Positions 19,382 through 27,413 of a stretch of 64,000 bases of DNA are shown in pieces (within the stretch, counting starts at the first letter, position 1; each line of letters opens with the position of its first letter). This stretch comes from Pseudomonadota bacterium (GTDB lineage: Bacteria; Pseudomonadota; Gammaproteobacteria; Xanthomonadales; Xanthomonadaceae), in contig JAEWBY010000055.1 of the NCBI GenBank assembly GCA_023390905.1, positions 68,998-132,997 on the forward strand. Reading direction: 5' to 3'. The notes under the pieces are model-generated. The model was not told where the DNA came from and made no database searches. It saw only the letters and a program-made list of their open reading frames with translations. Position numbers and translations under genes: made by a program.

Positions 19382-20884
19382 TCATGGCGCCGCACCCGGC
19401 GCGTAGCTGCGCAGGTAATCCATGTGCGAGGGCAACTGGCGCACGGTCTGCTCCACGTTCTGCCGGATCGTCGACATGAAATGTGAGAGTTCATCCCGGC
19501 TCATCACGTCGGCGACAGGATGATGCTGCCTGGGCGCGATGCCCTGCCCCATCATCACCTGGATCCACGAATTTTCGGCGAACAGTTCGGTCGGCACATG
19601 GAACACCGTGCCGGTCTCGCGGAACAGTTCGATTCTGTGGCGCAGGGTCGGCGGCAGTTCCATCGTGCCGACGGTGCGCCAGTAGTCATTGTCGCGGCGA
19701 TTGGTCACCGCGTAATGCAGCACCACGAAATCACGCACGTGCTGGAGCTCGGCGTCCAGGCGCGCGTTGTATTCATTGATGATCTCGGGCGTGATCACAT
19801 GCGGGAAGCAGTTGAGCAGGCGGGTGATGCCGCGCTGGATCAGATGGATCGTGGTCGATTCGAGCGGCTCGATGAAGCTGCCGGCCAGTCCGAGCGCCAC
19901 GCAGTTCTTGCTCCAGCATTTCATGCGCTGTCCGGGCCGGAAACGCACCGGCCACGGATCCTTGATGATCTCGCCTTCGAGGCTGGAGAGGAATTCCTGC
20001 CTGGCCTCGTCATCGCTCATGTGCCGGCTCGAATAGACGATGCCGTTGCCGACGCGATGCTGCAGCGGAATGCGCCATTGCCATCCGGCCTTGCCCGCGA
20101 TCGCGCGCGTGTACGGCACCGCGTCGCGCACGGCGGTGGTCTGGGTGGCGAGCGCGCTGTCGTTGAGCAGCCAGTGCGACCAGTCGGTGAAGCCGACATT
20201 GAGCGTCTTGCCGATCAGCAGCGCGCGGAAACCGGTGCAGTCGATGAACAGATCGCCTTCGATGAGGCTTCCGTCCTGCAGCTTCAGTCCGGTGATGTAG
20301 CCCGAATCGAGATCGGTCTGCACCTCGACGATCCTGCCTTCCACGCGCCGGGCGCCGAAGCCCTCGCTGAACCTGCGCAGGAAGCGCGCATACAGCGCCG
20401 CGTCCATGTGGTAGGCGTAGTTCATGCCCTGCCGCGGCAGATGGGCGAAGCGATCTTCCTCGGCCGCGCGCAGTTCCACGCAATAGTCTTCGTAGCGGCT
20501 GGCGATGCCGGCATCGCGGGCGCGCATCCAGAAATGCTGGAAGGTCGCCATCCAGTGATCCTTGCCGGTGGTGCCGAAGGAGTGGATGTAGCGGTGCCCG
20601 ATGTCGCGCCAGTTCTCGAATGAGATGCCGAGCTTGATCGTGCCCTGCGTGGCGGCCATGAATTCGGCCTCGTTGATCTCCAGCAGGCGATGGAAGGTCA
20701 CCAGCGTGGGGATCGTCGCTTCGCCGACGCCGACGGTGCCGATTTCCTCCGATTCGATCAGGGTGATGTCCAGCACGCGGCCCAGCATGCGCGAGATCGC
20801 CGCGGCCGCCATCCAGCCGGCAGTGCCGCCGCCAGCGATGACCACGCGCTTGACCGGCTTGTGTCGGATGTCTTCGTTCGGCAC
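19382..20884 (-). CDS. Flavin-dependent halogenase, tryptophan-7-halogenase family (module A)
   Basis: This 500-residue flavoprotein has the FAD motif GGGTAGW at 18-24, Lys84 in the GTIKLGISFENW segment aligning with the catalytic lysine of PrnA, the halogenase WxWxIP motif at 268-273 (WQWRIP), and the FIEPLEST block near the active site. Halogenases of this kind use FADH2, O2 and halide to make HOX that a lysine passes to an aromatic ring. Members lying beside TonB receptors (for example BrvH and Xanthomonas XCC4156) are known to brominate indole in vitro, but their natural substrate is unknown. It is the last gene of the receptor-SapC-cupin-halogenase set; the gap to the cupin gene is 9 bases. 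Confidence 0.88.
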   Translation of the reverse strand: MPNEDIRHKPVKRVVIAGGGTAGWMAAAAISRMLGRVLDITLIESEEIGTVGVGEATIPTLVTFHRLLEINEAEFMAATQGTIKLGISFENWRDIGHRYIHSFGTTGKDHWMATFQHFWMRARDAGIASRYEDYCVELRAAEEDRFAHLPRQGMNYAYHMDAALYARFLRRFSEGFGARRVEGRIVEVQTDLDSGYITGLKLQDGSLIEGDLFIDCTGFRALLIGKTLNVGFTDWSHWLLNDSALATQTTAVRDAVPYTRAIAGKAGWQWRIPLQHRVGNGIVYSSRHMSDDEARQEFLSSLEGEIIKDPWPVRFRPGQRMKCWSKNCVALGLAGSFIEPLESTTIHLIQRGITRLLNCFPHVITPEIINEYNARLDAELQHVRDFVVLHYAVTNRRDNDYWRTVGTMELPPTLRHRIELFRETGTVFHVPTELFAENSWIQVMMGQGIAPRQHHPVADVMSRDELSHFMSTIRQNVEQTVRQLPSHMDYLRSYAPGAAP

Positions 20885-20893
20885 GTTCTGTCC

Positions 20894-21913
20894 TCAGCGG
20901 TTGAGTCGGTGGAGCAGGCGCGCGCGCAGATCGCGCGCACGGTCGGCGTCGAGCGTGCCGAGCACGCGCTGCGCCGGTTCGGGCAGGTGCGCGGCGGTTT
21001 CGTCGCCGGCTTCGAACACATAGTGGCGGAACACTTCGCGCCAGATTTCGCGCTGGGCCGGCGGCAGATCGCGCACGGTCAGCAGCGCCAGCATCAGCGC
21101 GTTCATCGGCGTGTCCATCCACGCCGGCGTCTGTCGCCACCAGTAATTGACCAGCACGTTGAACGGCTCCAGCCCTTCCATGTGGTGCCACCACATGCTC
21201 GGGATCACCAGCGCGTCGCCCGGTTCGAGTTCGGCACCCAGCGCGTGCCGCTGCGCCTGCGCAAAACGCGGGAAGCGTTCGAGATCGGGCTGCTCGAAAT
21301 CCACCAGGCTGATCGGTTGCCCGGCCGGCGTCAGATCCAGCGGACCGATGTAGAGGTTGCGCAACTGATCCGGCGGAAACAGCGTCACCCGGCGGCGTCC
21401 GCCCACGACACAGGCGATGTTGTCGGGCACGTCCTGGTGCGCGGCGATGCGCGTGCGATTGCCGATCCAGATGCTGGCCAGCGCATCGGGCCACGGCAGC
21501 GGAAGATCGTTGTGCTGGCGGAAGCCGGGCAGCCACGTATCGATGGTGGTGGACGCCAGATAGATCGCTGGCGGCGCCGCTTCGTGCAGGTATTTGCGCA
21601 GCGTTTTCAGCGCCACCGGCATCGGCACCTTTTCGCGGCGGAAATTGAAGTCGCTCAGATCCTCGTTGTAGAAGAAGCGGCCACCAATCTCCGGCGGGCC
21701 GACCGTCGCCACCGCCGGTGGCGTCTGCTCGCTGGCGAAGCGCAGCAGGTATTCGATCGCGGCCTCGTGCGACCGGCGCGCGGCCTGCACCATCGGCCAG
21801 TGCGCGACCAGTCCGCGCAGGACCATCGGTTGCGTCGGGCGCAGCACTTCTTCGGGCAGATCGCGCCAGTCGAGCCCGGACAGCTCGCGCAGGGGCTCAG
21901 CCGCGATCGCCAT
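20894..21913 (-). CDS. Cupin-like/JmjC-type Fe(II)- and 2-oxoglutarate-dependent oxygenase-like protein (module A)
   Basis: This 339-residue protein of the Cupin_8/JmjC group has the iron-binding facial triad: His159-x-Asp161 (AAHQDVPDN) and a distal histidine at 243 or 244 (PSMWWHHMEGL), with TLFPPDQ and NVLVNYWW as typical strands. Characterised relatives hydroxylate protein side chains (Asn, Asp, His) such as FIH and JMJD5. The gene starts 17 bases inside the end of sapC, so the two are translationally coupled. Its place between SapC and a halogenase suggests a modification pathway, with an unknown target. Confidence 0.85.
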   Translation of the reverse strand: MAIAAEPLRELSGLDWRDLPEEVLRPTQPMVLRGLVAHWPMVQAARRSHEAAIEYLLRFASEQTPPAVATVGPPEIGGRFFYNEDLSDFNFRREKVPMPVALKTLRKYLHEAAPPAIYLASTTIDTWLPGFRQHNDLPLPWPDALASIWIGNRTRIAAHQDVPDNIACVVGGRRRVTLFPPDQLRNLYIGPLDLTPAGQPISLVDFEQPDLERFPRFAQAQRHALGAELEPGDALVIPSMWWHHMEGLEPFNVLVNYWWRQTPAWMDTPMNALMLALLTVRDLPPAQREIWREVFRHYVFEAGDETAAHLPEPAQRVLGTLDADRARDLRARLLHRLNR

Positions 21914-22604
21914 GGACCCGGTTCGCCCGCGCGATCAGATCGCGGAAGTTCGACATCGACGCCACCACCATGTAGAGCGGCAGCAGGAACCCGGCCGACT
22001 GGAAGCGTTGCAGCGCGCCGGCATCGAGCGCGGCCAGCCGCTCTTCGTGGATCGCGTGGAAGCCGGCCAGTTGCTGCTGCGAGCCGTCATCGAGCTGGAA
22101 ATCCAGCACGAAGGGTTCGAGCAGGCGGTATTCCTCCAGCAGCGCGATGAATGCGGGCAACTGCGCGATGCCATCCCCGAGCGCGCGCAGCACCGAATTG
22201 ATGCGATCGAGATAGGCGGTGGTGCCACCGTGATCGAGGAACAGCGATTGCCCGTGATCGCCGCGCACGCGCGGGCTGTCCAGATCCAGATGGATCATCG
22301 GCTCATCGCCCTGCGTGCCGATCGCGAACGGCTGGCGCTCGATGATGTGCGGCAGCGTGTACGCATCCCATCCCTGCTCGCCCAGGAACAGGTTCTGTCC
22401 GGGCTTGAAGCCGAACAGCGCCACCGGCTGCCACTGCGCCTGCGTGTCGCGGATGAAGACCAGCGGATAGTGCGCCTGCAGCGATCGGAATTCCGACGGC
22501 ACCGCCAGCGCGTACATCACCGCGTCGCCGAGCGCCGCGCTGCGCGTGGTGTCGATGCGCACGTGGCGGTGATCGATGTTGTTCAGCAGAACGTGTCGTG
22601 CCAT
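21897..22604 (-). CDS. SapC family protein (module A)
   Basis: This 235-residue protein matches the SapC family (PF07277): LNNIDHRHVRI at the start, FRSLQAHYPLVFIRD, ALFGFKPGQNLFL, then PFAIG and a C-terminal helical part ending around YMVVASMSNFRDLI. SapC was named from an S-layer gene cluster of Campylobacter, but its activity is unknown. No signal peptide is seen, so it should be cytoplasmic. It is separated from the upstream TonB receptor by 112 bases that contain a strong terminator hairpin, and it overlaps the cupin gene by 17 bases. Confidence 0.85.
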   Translation of the reverse strand: MARHVLLNNIDHRHVRIDTTRSAALGDAVMYALAVPSEFRSLQAHYPLVFIRDTQAQWQPVALFGFKPGQNLFLGEQGWDAYTLPHIIERQPFAIGTQGDEPMIHLDLDSPRVRGDHGQSLFLDHGGTTAYLDRINSVLRALGDGIAQLPAFIALLEEYRLLEPFVLDFQLDDGSQQQLAGFHAIHEERLAALDAGALQRFQSAGFLLPLYMVVASMSNFRDLIARANRVHGDRG

Positions 22605-22641
22605 GTCGAGAGTGTCTGCGACCCCGGAGCATCATAGGGCC

Positions 22642-22673
22642 AAAAAAGCGAAGCCGCTGCGGACAGCGGCTTC
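22642..22673 (-). terminator. Rho-independent terminator after TonB receptor A
   Basis: On the minus strand a perfect 10-bp stem (GAAGCCGCTG / CAGCGGCTTC) with a 4-base loop is followed, after GC, by six T residues. It lies between the stop of TonB receptor A and the start of sapC. Partial read-through would give much receptor and little of the three downstream proteins. Confidence 0.85.
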
Positions 22674-22716
22674 CGTGTTGCCGCGCGGCCGTGACCGCGC
22701 GGTTCCCCGTGTCGCG

Positions 22717-25700
22717 TCAGAACTTGTAGCGCACGCCCAAGCCGTAGCGCGGGCCGCCCTGCGTCAGCCACAGCACCTGGTTCTTGTTGCGGCCGTGGAT
22801 GCGCTGCGTTTCGTCGGTCAGGTTGATGCCTTCGAAACTGATGCTCAGGTTCTCGTTGAACTGGTAGCTCACGCTCGCGTCCAACTGACCGTAGGGCTCG
22901 GTGTAGTTGGGATTGGCGCCCTGTCCATCGAAGCGGCCGGACAGGAACTTGTCGCGCCAGTTGTAGGCCAGGCGCACCTGCCACTTGTCCTTGTCGTAGA
23001 AGCCCACGACGTTGGCCGAATCGCTGAGGCCTTCCAGCGCGAACTGCTCGCCCAGGTTGTAGTCGTCGTAGGTCAGGCTGGAGTTGACGATGGTGTAGTT
23101 GGCCGCGATGCCGAAGCCGGTGTCTTCCACCATGTGCTGGATGTTGAACTCCCAGCCGTCCAGCGTGGCCGATTTCTGGTTGGCCGGCGTGTTGATGCGG
23201 AAGCTGGCGATCGGATCGCCCGGCTGGCCGACGATCTCGCCGGTCTGCTCGCCTGCCTGGTTGACGCCGGTGCGCGTCACGCCCGGATCGCCGTCATGGT
23301 TGAGGAAGATGTAGTTGCGGATGCAGACCATGTCGGTGGCCGAGCAGCCGCCGGTGCCGATCGCTTCGTTCCAGTACGCGCCGCCCACCGGTGTGTGCAG
23401 GTTGTAGGGCGTGCCGACCACTTCGGTGGTGCCGACGTAGTTGTCGATGTTCTTGCGGAAGTAGCCGGCCGACACGAAGCTGCCTTCGCCGTAGTACCAC
23501 TCGAACGAAAGGTCGATGTTCTTGGACAGCAGCGGCTCCAGGCCCGGATTGCCCTGGTTGCCGGTGCCGCCGGCCACGCCGAGCTGCTGGGTGAGCGTCT
23601 GCCCGCCCTGGATGTCCTGCCAGCCCGGGCGGCCGATGGTGTGGCCATAGCTGGCGCGCAGGATCATGTCATCCCGCAGATCCGCGCTGAAGTCCAGGCT
23701 CGGCAGCCAGTAGTCGTACTCGCCCTTGCCTTCGCCGAAACTCGGCTCGGCGAAGATCACGTTGAGCTCGTTGGCCGAACCCCAGCGGATGCCGGTGGCG
23801 GTCGGCACCAGCGCGTTGGAGGTGATCTCGGTCTTTTCGTAGCGGATGCCGGCGGCCATGTGCACCGGGATCGACCAGTCCCACGTGGTCGAATACTGCA
23901 GGTAGGCGCTGCGCGATTTTTCCTCGGTGCGCAGATCGCGGGTATAGGCGGACGGTGCGACGTAGCAAGTCGGGCAGGCCGGGTTGGCCGCATCGCCCAC
24001 CTGCGCGGCGCGCGCGCGCAGGCGTTCGAAATCGAACACCAGGAAGCGATCGGTCCACGCCGGATCATTGGCGTTGTAGAAGCTGCCGAAGTAGTTGGAC
24101 ATGTTGTCCGCGTACCAGATGTCGTCTTCGTAGTCGGCCGGCGTGCCGACGCCGCCCCACGTATCGCGCTGGGTATAGCCGTAGGCGGTGCGGTTGTTCA
24201 CCTCGGTCGCGGCCACGCCGAAATCGAGCGAGGAATATTCGCCGAACTTGAACTTGCCGCTGACCTGGCCCTGTTCCACTTCCGACTTGGTGTAGCTGTT
24301 GTGGAAGACCGAACCGGTCACCACGGCCTGCGAGGATTCGACCTGGGTCACGCCGGCAGGCAGTTCGTAATGGACGATCGGCAGATCGCGGCTGTAATCG
24401 ACGGTGGTGGTGCCGCGCACGAAGGCGGCCACCGCCAGCACGCCGGCCGAACCGTACGGGCTGTCCGGCTTCGATTCCTGCTGCGAGTTGTGGTAATCGA
24501 ACGACAGATCCAGCGCGTCGCTGACTTCCCAGTCGACATTGAAGCCGGTGGACTTCAGCTCGGACACGGTGGCGAACTGCGCGCCGCCCATGGCCACGTC
24601 GGCGGTGCCGCTGGTGAATTCCGAATACGAAAGCGGCGCGGACACCGGGCCGTCGGTCCAGGTGCTCGGACCGGGCTGGAAGTTGAACCACACCGACAGT
24701 TCGCTGCGCTGCTGCTGCACCTTGTTCTCGGCGTAGGTGTAATCGGCCGTCATCGTCACGCGATCGGTCGGTGCGTACTGCAGCACCAGTTGCCCGTTGG
24801 TGCGCTGGCGCTGCACGCCGTTGACGCTGTAGCCGGTGTTCTGCGGACGCGAGTAGACATCGCCCAGCTCCGGCCGATTGGTGATCAGTTCCGAACCGGG
24901 CTCGCCGACCTGCGGCAGGCGGTTCCAGCTGGTGGTGTCATCGCCGCGGAACTTCGCCCAGCCATTGGCGACCGAGGCCTGGCTGAAGCCGAAGTCGCGC
25001 TCCTGGTAGCTGGCCGACACGCCGATGCCGAACTTTCCATCGGCATAGGTGTTGCTGAAGATGCCCGAGACTTCCGGTGTGATCGATTTGCCTTCGAACG
25101 TGCGCGGCAGGTTGTCGACCGTCGTATCGTGCATCGCCTTCACGCCGAAGCTGGCGATCATGCCGTCGTGATCCAGCGGGCGCGCGGTCTTCACGTTGAG
25201 CGTTGCGCCGATGCCGCCGGCGGGCGTGGCCGCGCGGCTGGTCTTGTAGACCTCGATCGCGCTGACCGCTTCGGCGGCGAGATTGGCGAAGTCGAACGAG
25301 CGCGAGTTGGAAATGCCCGCACCGCCCGAGCCCAGGCTCGCGCCCGGCATCTGGCGGCCGTTCAACAGCACCAGGTTGAAGTCGGGGCCGACGCCGCGCA
25401 CGGTGACCTTCGAACCTTCGCCGAGCTGGCGATCGATCGACACGCCGCTGATGCGCTGAAGCGCTTCGGCCAGGTTGGTGTCCGGGAACTTGCCGATGTC
25501 CTCGGCGGTGATGCCGTCGACCACGCCCTGCGAATCGCGCTTGAGGTTCATCGACGCTTCGAGGCTGCTGCGGATGCCGGTGACCACGACGCTGTCGAGC
25601 GTGGCCGGATCCTGCGCGTCGGTGGAGGCATTGCCGGCGCTGCTGTCTGCCTGCTGGGCCCAGGCCGGAGCGGTCAGGGCCAGCAGCAGGGCCGACGTGA

Positions 25701-25737
25701 GCACCTTCTGCTTCGGAACGAACTGCACTTTCTTCAT
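22717..25737 (-). CDS. TonB-dependent receptor A (outer-membrane, locus A)
   Basis: The 1006-residue protein has a signal peptide cleaved at AWA-Q (about residue 28), a TonB box-like DSVVVTGIR, a plug domain (DGITAEDIGKFPDTNLAEAL, RGVGPDFNLVLLNGRQMPG) and a large beta-barrel ending in the outer-membrane signature GVRYKF. Two cysteine pairs (CPTC and a CSATDMVC loop) lie in predicted external loops. By its neighbours (GH30, CE4, GH2-like enzymes, LacI operator) it should import oligosaccharides of a plant or fungal glucan-type polymer. The start at 25737 has a GGGAGGGAAG site; an in-frame start 192 bases earlier would remove the signal peptide from the N-terminus. Confidence 0.92.
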   Translation of the reverse strand: MKKVQFVPKQKVLTSALLLALTAPAWAQQADSSAGNASTDAQDPATLDSVVVTGIRSSLEASMNLKRDSQGVVDGITAEDIGKFPDTNLAEALQRISGVSIDRQLGEGSKVTVRGVGPDFNLVLLNGRQMPGASLGSGGAGISNSRSFDFANLAAEAVSAIEVYKTSRAATPAGGIGATLNVKTARPLDHDGMIASFGVKAMHDTTVDNLPRTFEGKSITPEVSGIFSNTYADGKFGIGVSASYQERDFGFSQASVANGWAKFRGDDTTSWNRLPQVGEPGSELITNRPELGDVYSRPQNTGYSVNGVQRQRTNGQLVLQYAPTDRVTMTADYTYAENKVQQQRSELSVWFNFQPGPSTWTDGPVSAPLSYSEFTSGTADVAMGGAQFATVSELKSTGFNVDWEVSDALDLSFDYHNSQQESKPDSPYGSAGVLAVAAFVRGTTTVDYSRDLPIVHYELPAGVTQVESSQAVVTGSVFHNSYTKSEVEQGQVSGKFKFGEYSSLDFGVAATEVNNRTAYGYTQRDTWGGVGTPADYEDDIWYADNMSNYFGSFYNANDPAWTDRFLVFDFERLRARAAQVGDAANPACPTCYVAPSAYTRDLRTEEKSRSAYLQYSTTWDWSIPVHMAAGIRYEKTEITSNALVPTATGIRWGSANELNVIFAEPSFGEGKGEYDYWLPSLDFSADLRDDMILRASYGHTIGRPGWQDIQGGQTLTQQLGVAGGTGNQGNPGLEPLLSKNIDLSFEWYYGEGSFVSAGYFRKNIDNYVGTTEVVGTPYNLHTPVGGAYWNEAIGTGGCSATDMVCIRNYIFLNHDGDPGVTRTGVNQAGEQTGEIVGQPGDPIASFRINTPANQKSATLDGWEFNIQHMVEDTGFGIAANYTIVNSSLTYDDYNLGEQFALEGLSDSANVVGFYDKDKWQVRLAYNWRDKFLSGRFDGQGANPNYTEPYGQLDASVSYQFNENLSISFEGINLTDETQRIHGRNKNQVLWLTQGGPRYGLGVRYKF

Positions 25738-26110
25738 GGATCTTCCCTCCCCGGAAAACATGCGTTCTGGTGGACGACGCGAATGCGTTTGAAGTCGCGA
25801 GACGTACGGCATCTCACATTGCGGCGCATTGGAACGCGCAATTGACAGCGTTGTCAACATTGCTCCGCAAACACCCGAATATGCAAAAAACGCCTTGTTT
25901 TTCGAGGTTTCGCCGTTGTTGCGATGCAACTGAAATCGTTTTCTTCCGAACCGCGCTCACGCAGATCCGGAAAATTTCCAGTGCGTCTGTAACGACGATT
26001 ATTGAAGCGGTCCGGCTTTGGTATGGGCCGTCGAGGCGGGCAAACGCACGTCCGAACGCGCGCCGTGCAGCACGCTGCTGCGGTGGCGCGGACGATGGGA
26101 GCAGCGGCGA
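25738..26110. other. Intergenic promoter region of TonB receptor A
   Basis: 373 bases between the receptor start and the LacI stop, more AT-rich than coding DNA. It carries the receptor promoter and one LacI-type operator. No supported gene inside. Confidence 0.6.
25843..25856. promoter_or_regulatory. LacI-type operator, locus A, in front of TonB receptor A
   Basis: TGACAGCGTTGTCA is a palindrome with one central mismatch, extended by one base to TTGACA-N4-TGTCAA. It is nearly identical to the perfect palindrome in front of the GH30 gene, so both are proposed sites of the LacI regulator encoded at 26111-27121. On the minus strand it sits about 110 bases ahead of the receptor start and includes a TTGACA -35-like hexamer. 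Confidence 0.75.
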
Positions 26111-27121
26111 TCAGCGCTTGCGCGGCGGCTGCGTGGATTCGCGGAACAGCAACTGGTGTTCGACATGCACCATGCCGCCCGCGCCCGGCGAACGTATGCG
26201 TTCGAGCAGTTGCAGCGTCGCCAGGCGTCCCATTTCGGCGGTGGGCTGGCGCACGGTGGTCAGCGCGGGATAGATGTGCCGCGCGATCGGCGTGTCATCG
26301 AAACCGCAAACGGAGAGATCGCGCGGCACCGACAGTCCGCGCTCGCAGGCGGCGCGGATCACGCCCGCGGCCATGTCGTCGTTGGCCGCGAAGATCGCTG
26401 TCGGCGGCTGCGGCAGATCGAGCAGGTGCTGCGCGGCCTCGATACCGGATTCGAACGAGAACTCGCCCTGCTGCACGAGATCGGCGTCGTATTCGATGCC
26501 GGCCGTGCGCAATGCATCGCGATAGCCCTTGTAGCGCCACTGGCACGCGCCGTGCGCAGGCGGGCCCTTGATGTGCGCGATGCGCCGATGGCCCAGCGCG
26601 ATCAGTCCGGCCAGCAATTCCTGCACCGCGGCGGTTTCTTCCATCATCACGCCGATGCGCCCCTCCGGCTCCTTCGGCGCGATGCACGCGAACGGCACCT
26701 CATGGGCCTGCAGGTATTCCAGCACGACCCGATCATCGGTGAGCGGCGGAATCAGCACCACGCCGTCGGGCGCGAAGTTCTCGAACACCGCCTTGAGATC
26801 CTCGGCCTTGCGCTGCTTCTGCGTGCCCACCGGCGCCAGCACCAGGTTGTAGTGGCTCGCGCGGCAGGCCTCGAGCATGCCGCTCTGCACTTCCATCAGG
26901 TAATTGCGCGAAGGATTGTTGTAGACCAGCGCGACCACGTAGGAGCGCTGCCCGGCCAGGCTGCGCGCGGACAGGTTCGGACGGTACTGCAACTGCTCGA
27001 CCGCGCGCATCACCCGCGCGCGCATTTCGTCGCGCACGTTGGGCTCGTTGTTGAGCACGCGCGAGACCGTCTTCATCGATACGCCGGCGGCGGCAGCCAC
27101 ATCTTCGATCCGACTACGCAT
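26111..27121 (-). CDS. LacI-family transcriptional regulator of locus A
   Basis: This 336-residue repressor has an N-terminal helix-turn-helix (residues 4-25, VAAAAGVSMKTVSRVLNNE) and a periplasmic-binding-protein-like sugar domain with YRPNLSARSLAG, PDGVVLIPP, AIFAANDDMAAG and a CGFDDTPIA block. It lies between the TonB receptor and the GH30 gene, and its likely operators flank it at 25843 and 27327. It should repress both units until a released mono- or disaccharide binds. The ATG at 27121 puts the HTH at the N-terminus as normal; a longer frame from 27286 is unlikely. Confidence 0.9.
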   Translation of the reverse strand: MRSRIEDVAAAAGVSMKTVSRVLNNEPNVRDEMRARVMRAVEQLQYRPNLSARSLAGQRSYVVALVYNNPSRNYLMEVQSGMLEACRASHYNLVLAPVGTQKQRKAEDLKAVFENFAPDGVVLIPPLTDDRVVLEYLQAHEVPFACIAPKEPEGRIGVMMEETAAVQELLAGLIALGHRRIAHIKGPPAHGACQWRYKGYRDALRTAGIEYDADLVQQGEFSFESGIEAAQHLLDLPQPPTAIFAANDDMAAGVIRAACERGLSVPRDLSVCGFDDTPIARHIYPALTTVRQPTAEMGRLATLQLLERIRSPGAGGMVHVEHQLLFRESTQPPRKR

Positions 27122-27326
27122 GGGTGCTTTCCGCTCCGTTGTCACTGCTCTGGCCAGCCGTTGGGCGCGACGGATTCTGACAGCGCGCCGCACGGATTTG
27201 TATACGTCTGTCCCGCAATCGGCCGGATCGGCGCGCACGCCGTGCTCGATGTTGCAGGACAGCATGGCCGCGATGACGCGCCGCACCTTGCCGCGCCAGC
27301 TTCCCCGCTCTACCTTTAGCGTTGGC

Positions 27327-27340
27327 TGACAGCGCTGTCA
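27327..27340. promoter_or_regulatory. LacI-type operator, locus A, between regulator and GH30 gene
   Basis: TGACAGCGCTGTCA is a perfect 14-bp palindrome, 74 bases ahead of the GH30 start and 206 bases ahead of the LacI start. It shares the TGACA half-site with the site at 25843 and differs from the XylR-type sites of this window (TGGTA half-site), so it likely serves the locus A regulator and perhaps its autoregulation. Confidence 0.8.
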
Positions 27341-27413
27341 AACCGCAGGCGCCTGTCTCGCGGATGCGCCATCCGCACAGAATCCGCTATCCCCCATCCG
27401 ATCGAGGGCTTCG

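Noticed and set aside
22576..25845. 1089-codon open frame on the plus strand opposite TonB receptor A
   Set aside because: Same reason: mirror of codon bias of the receptor gene.
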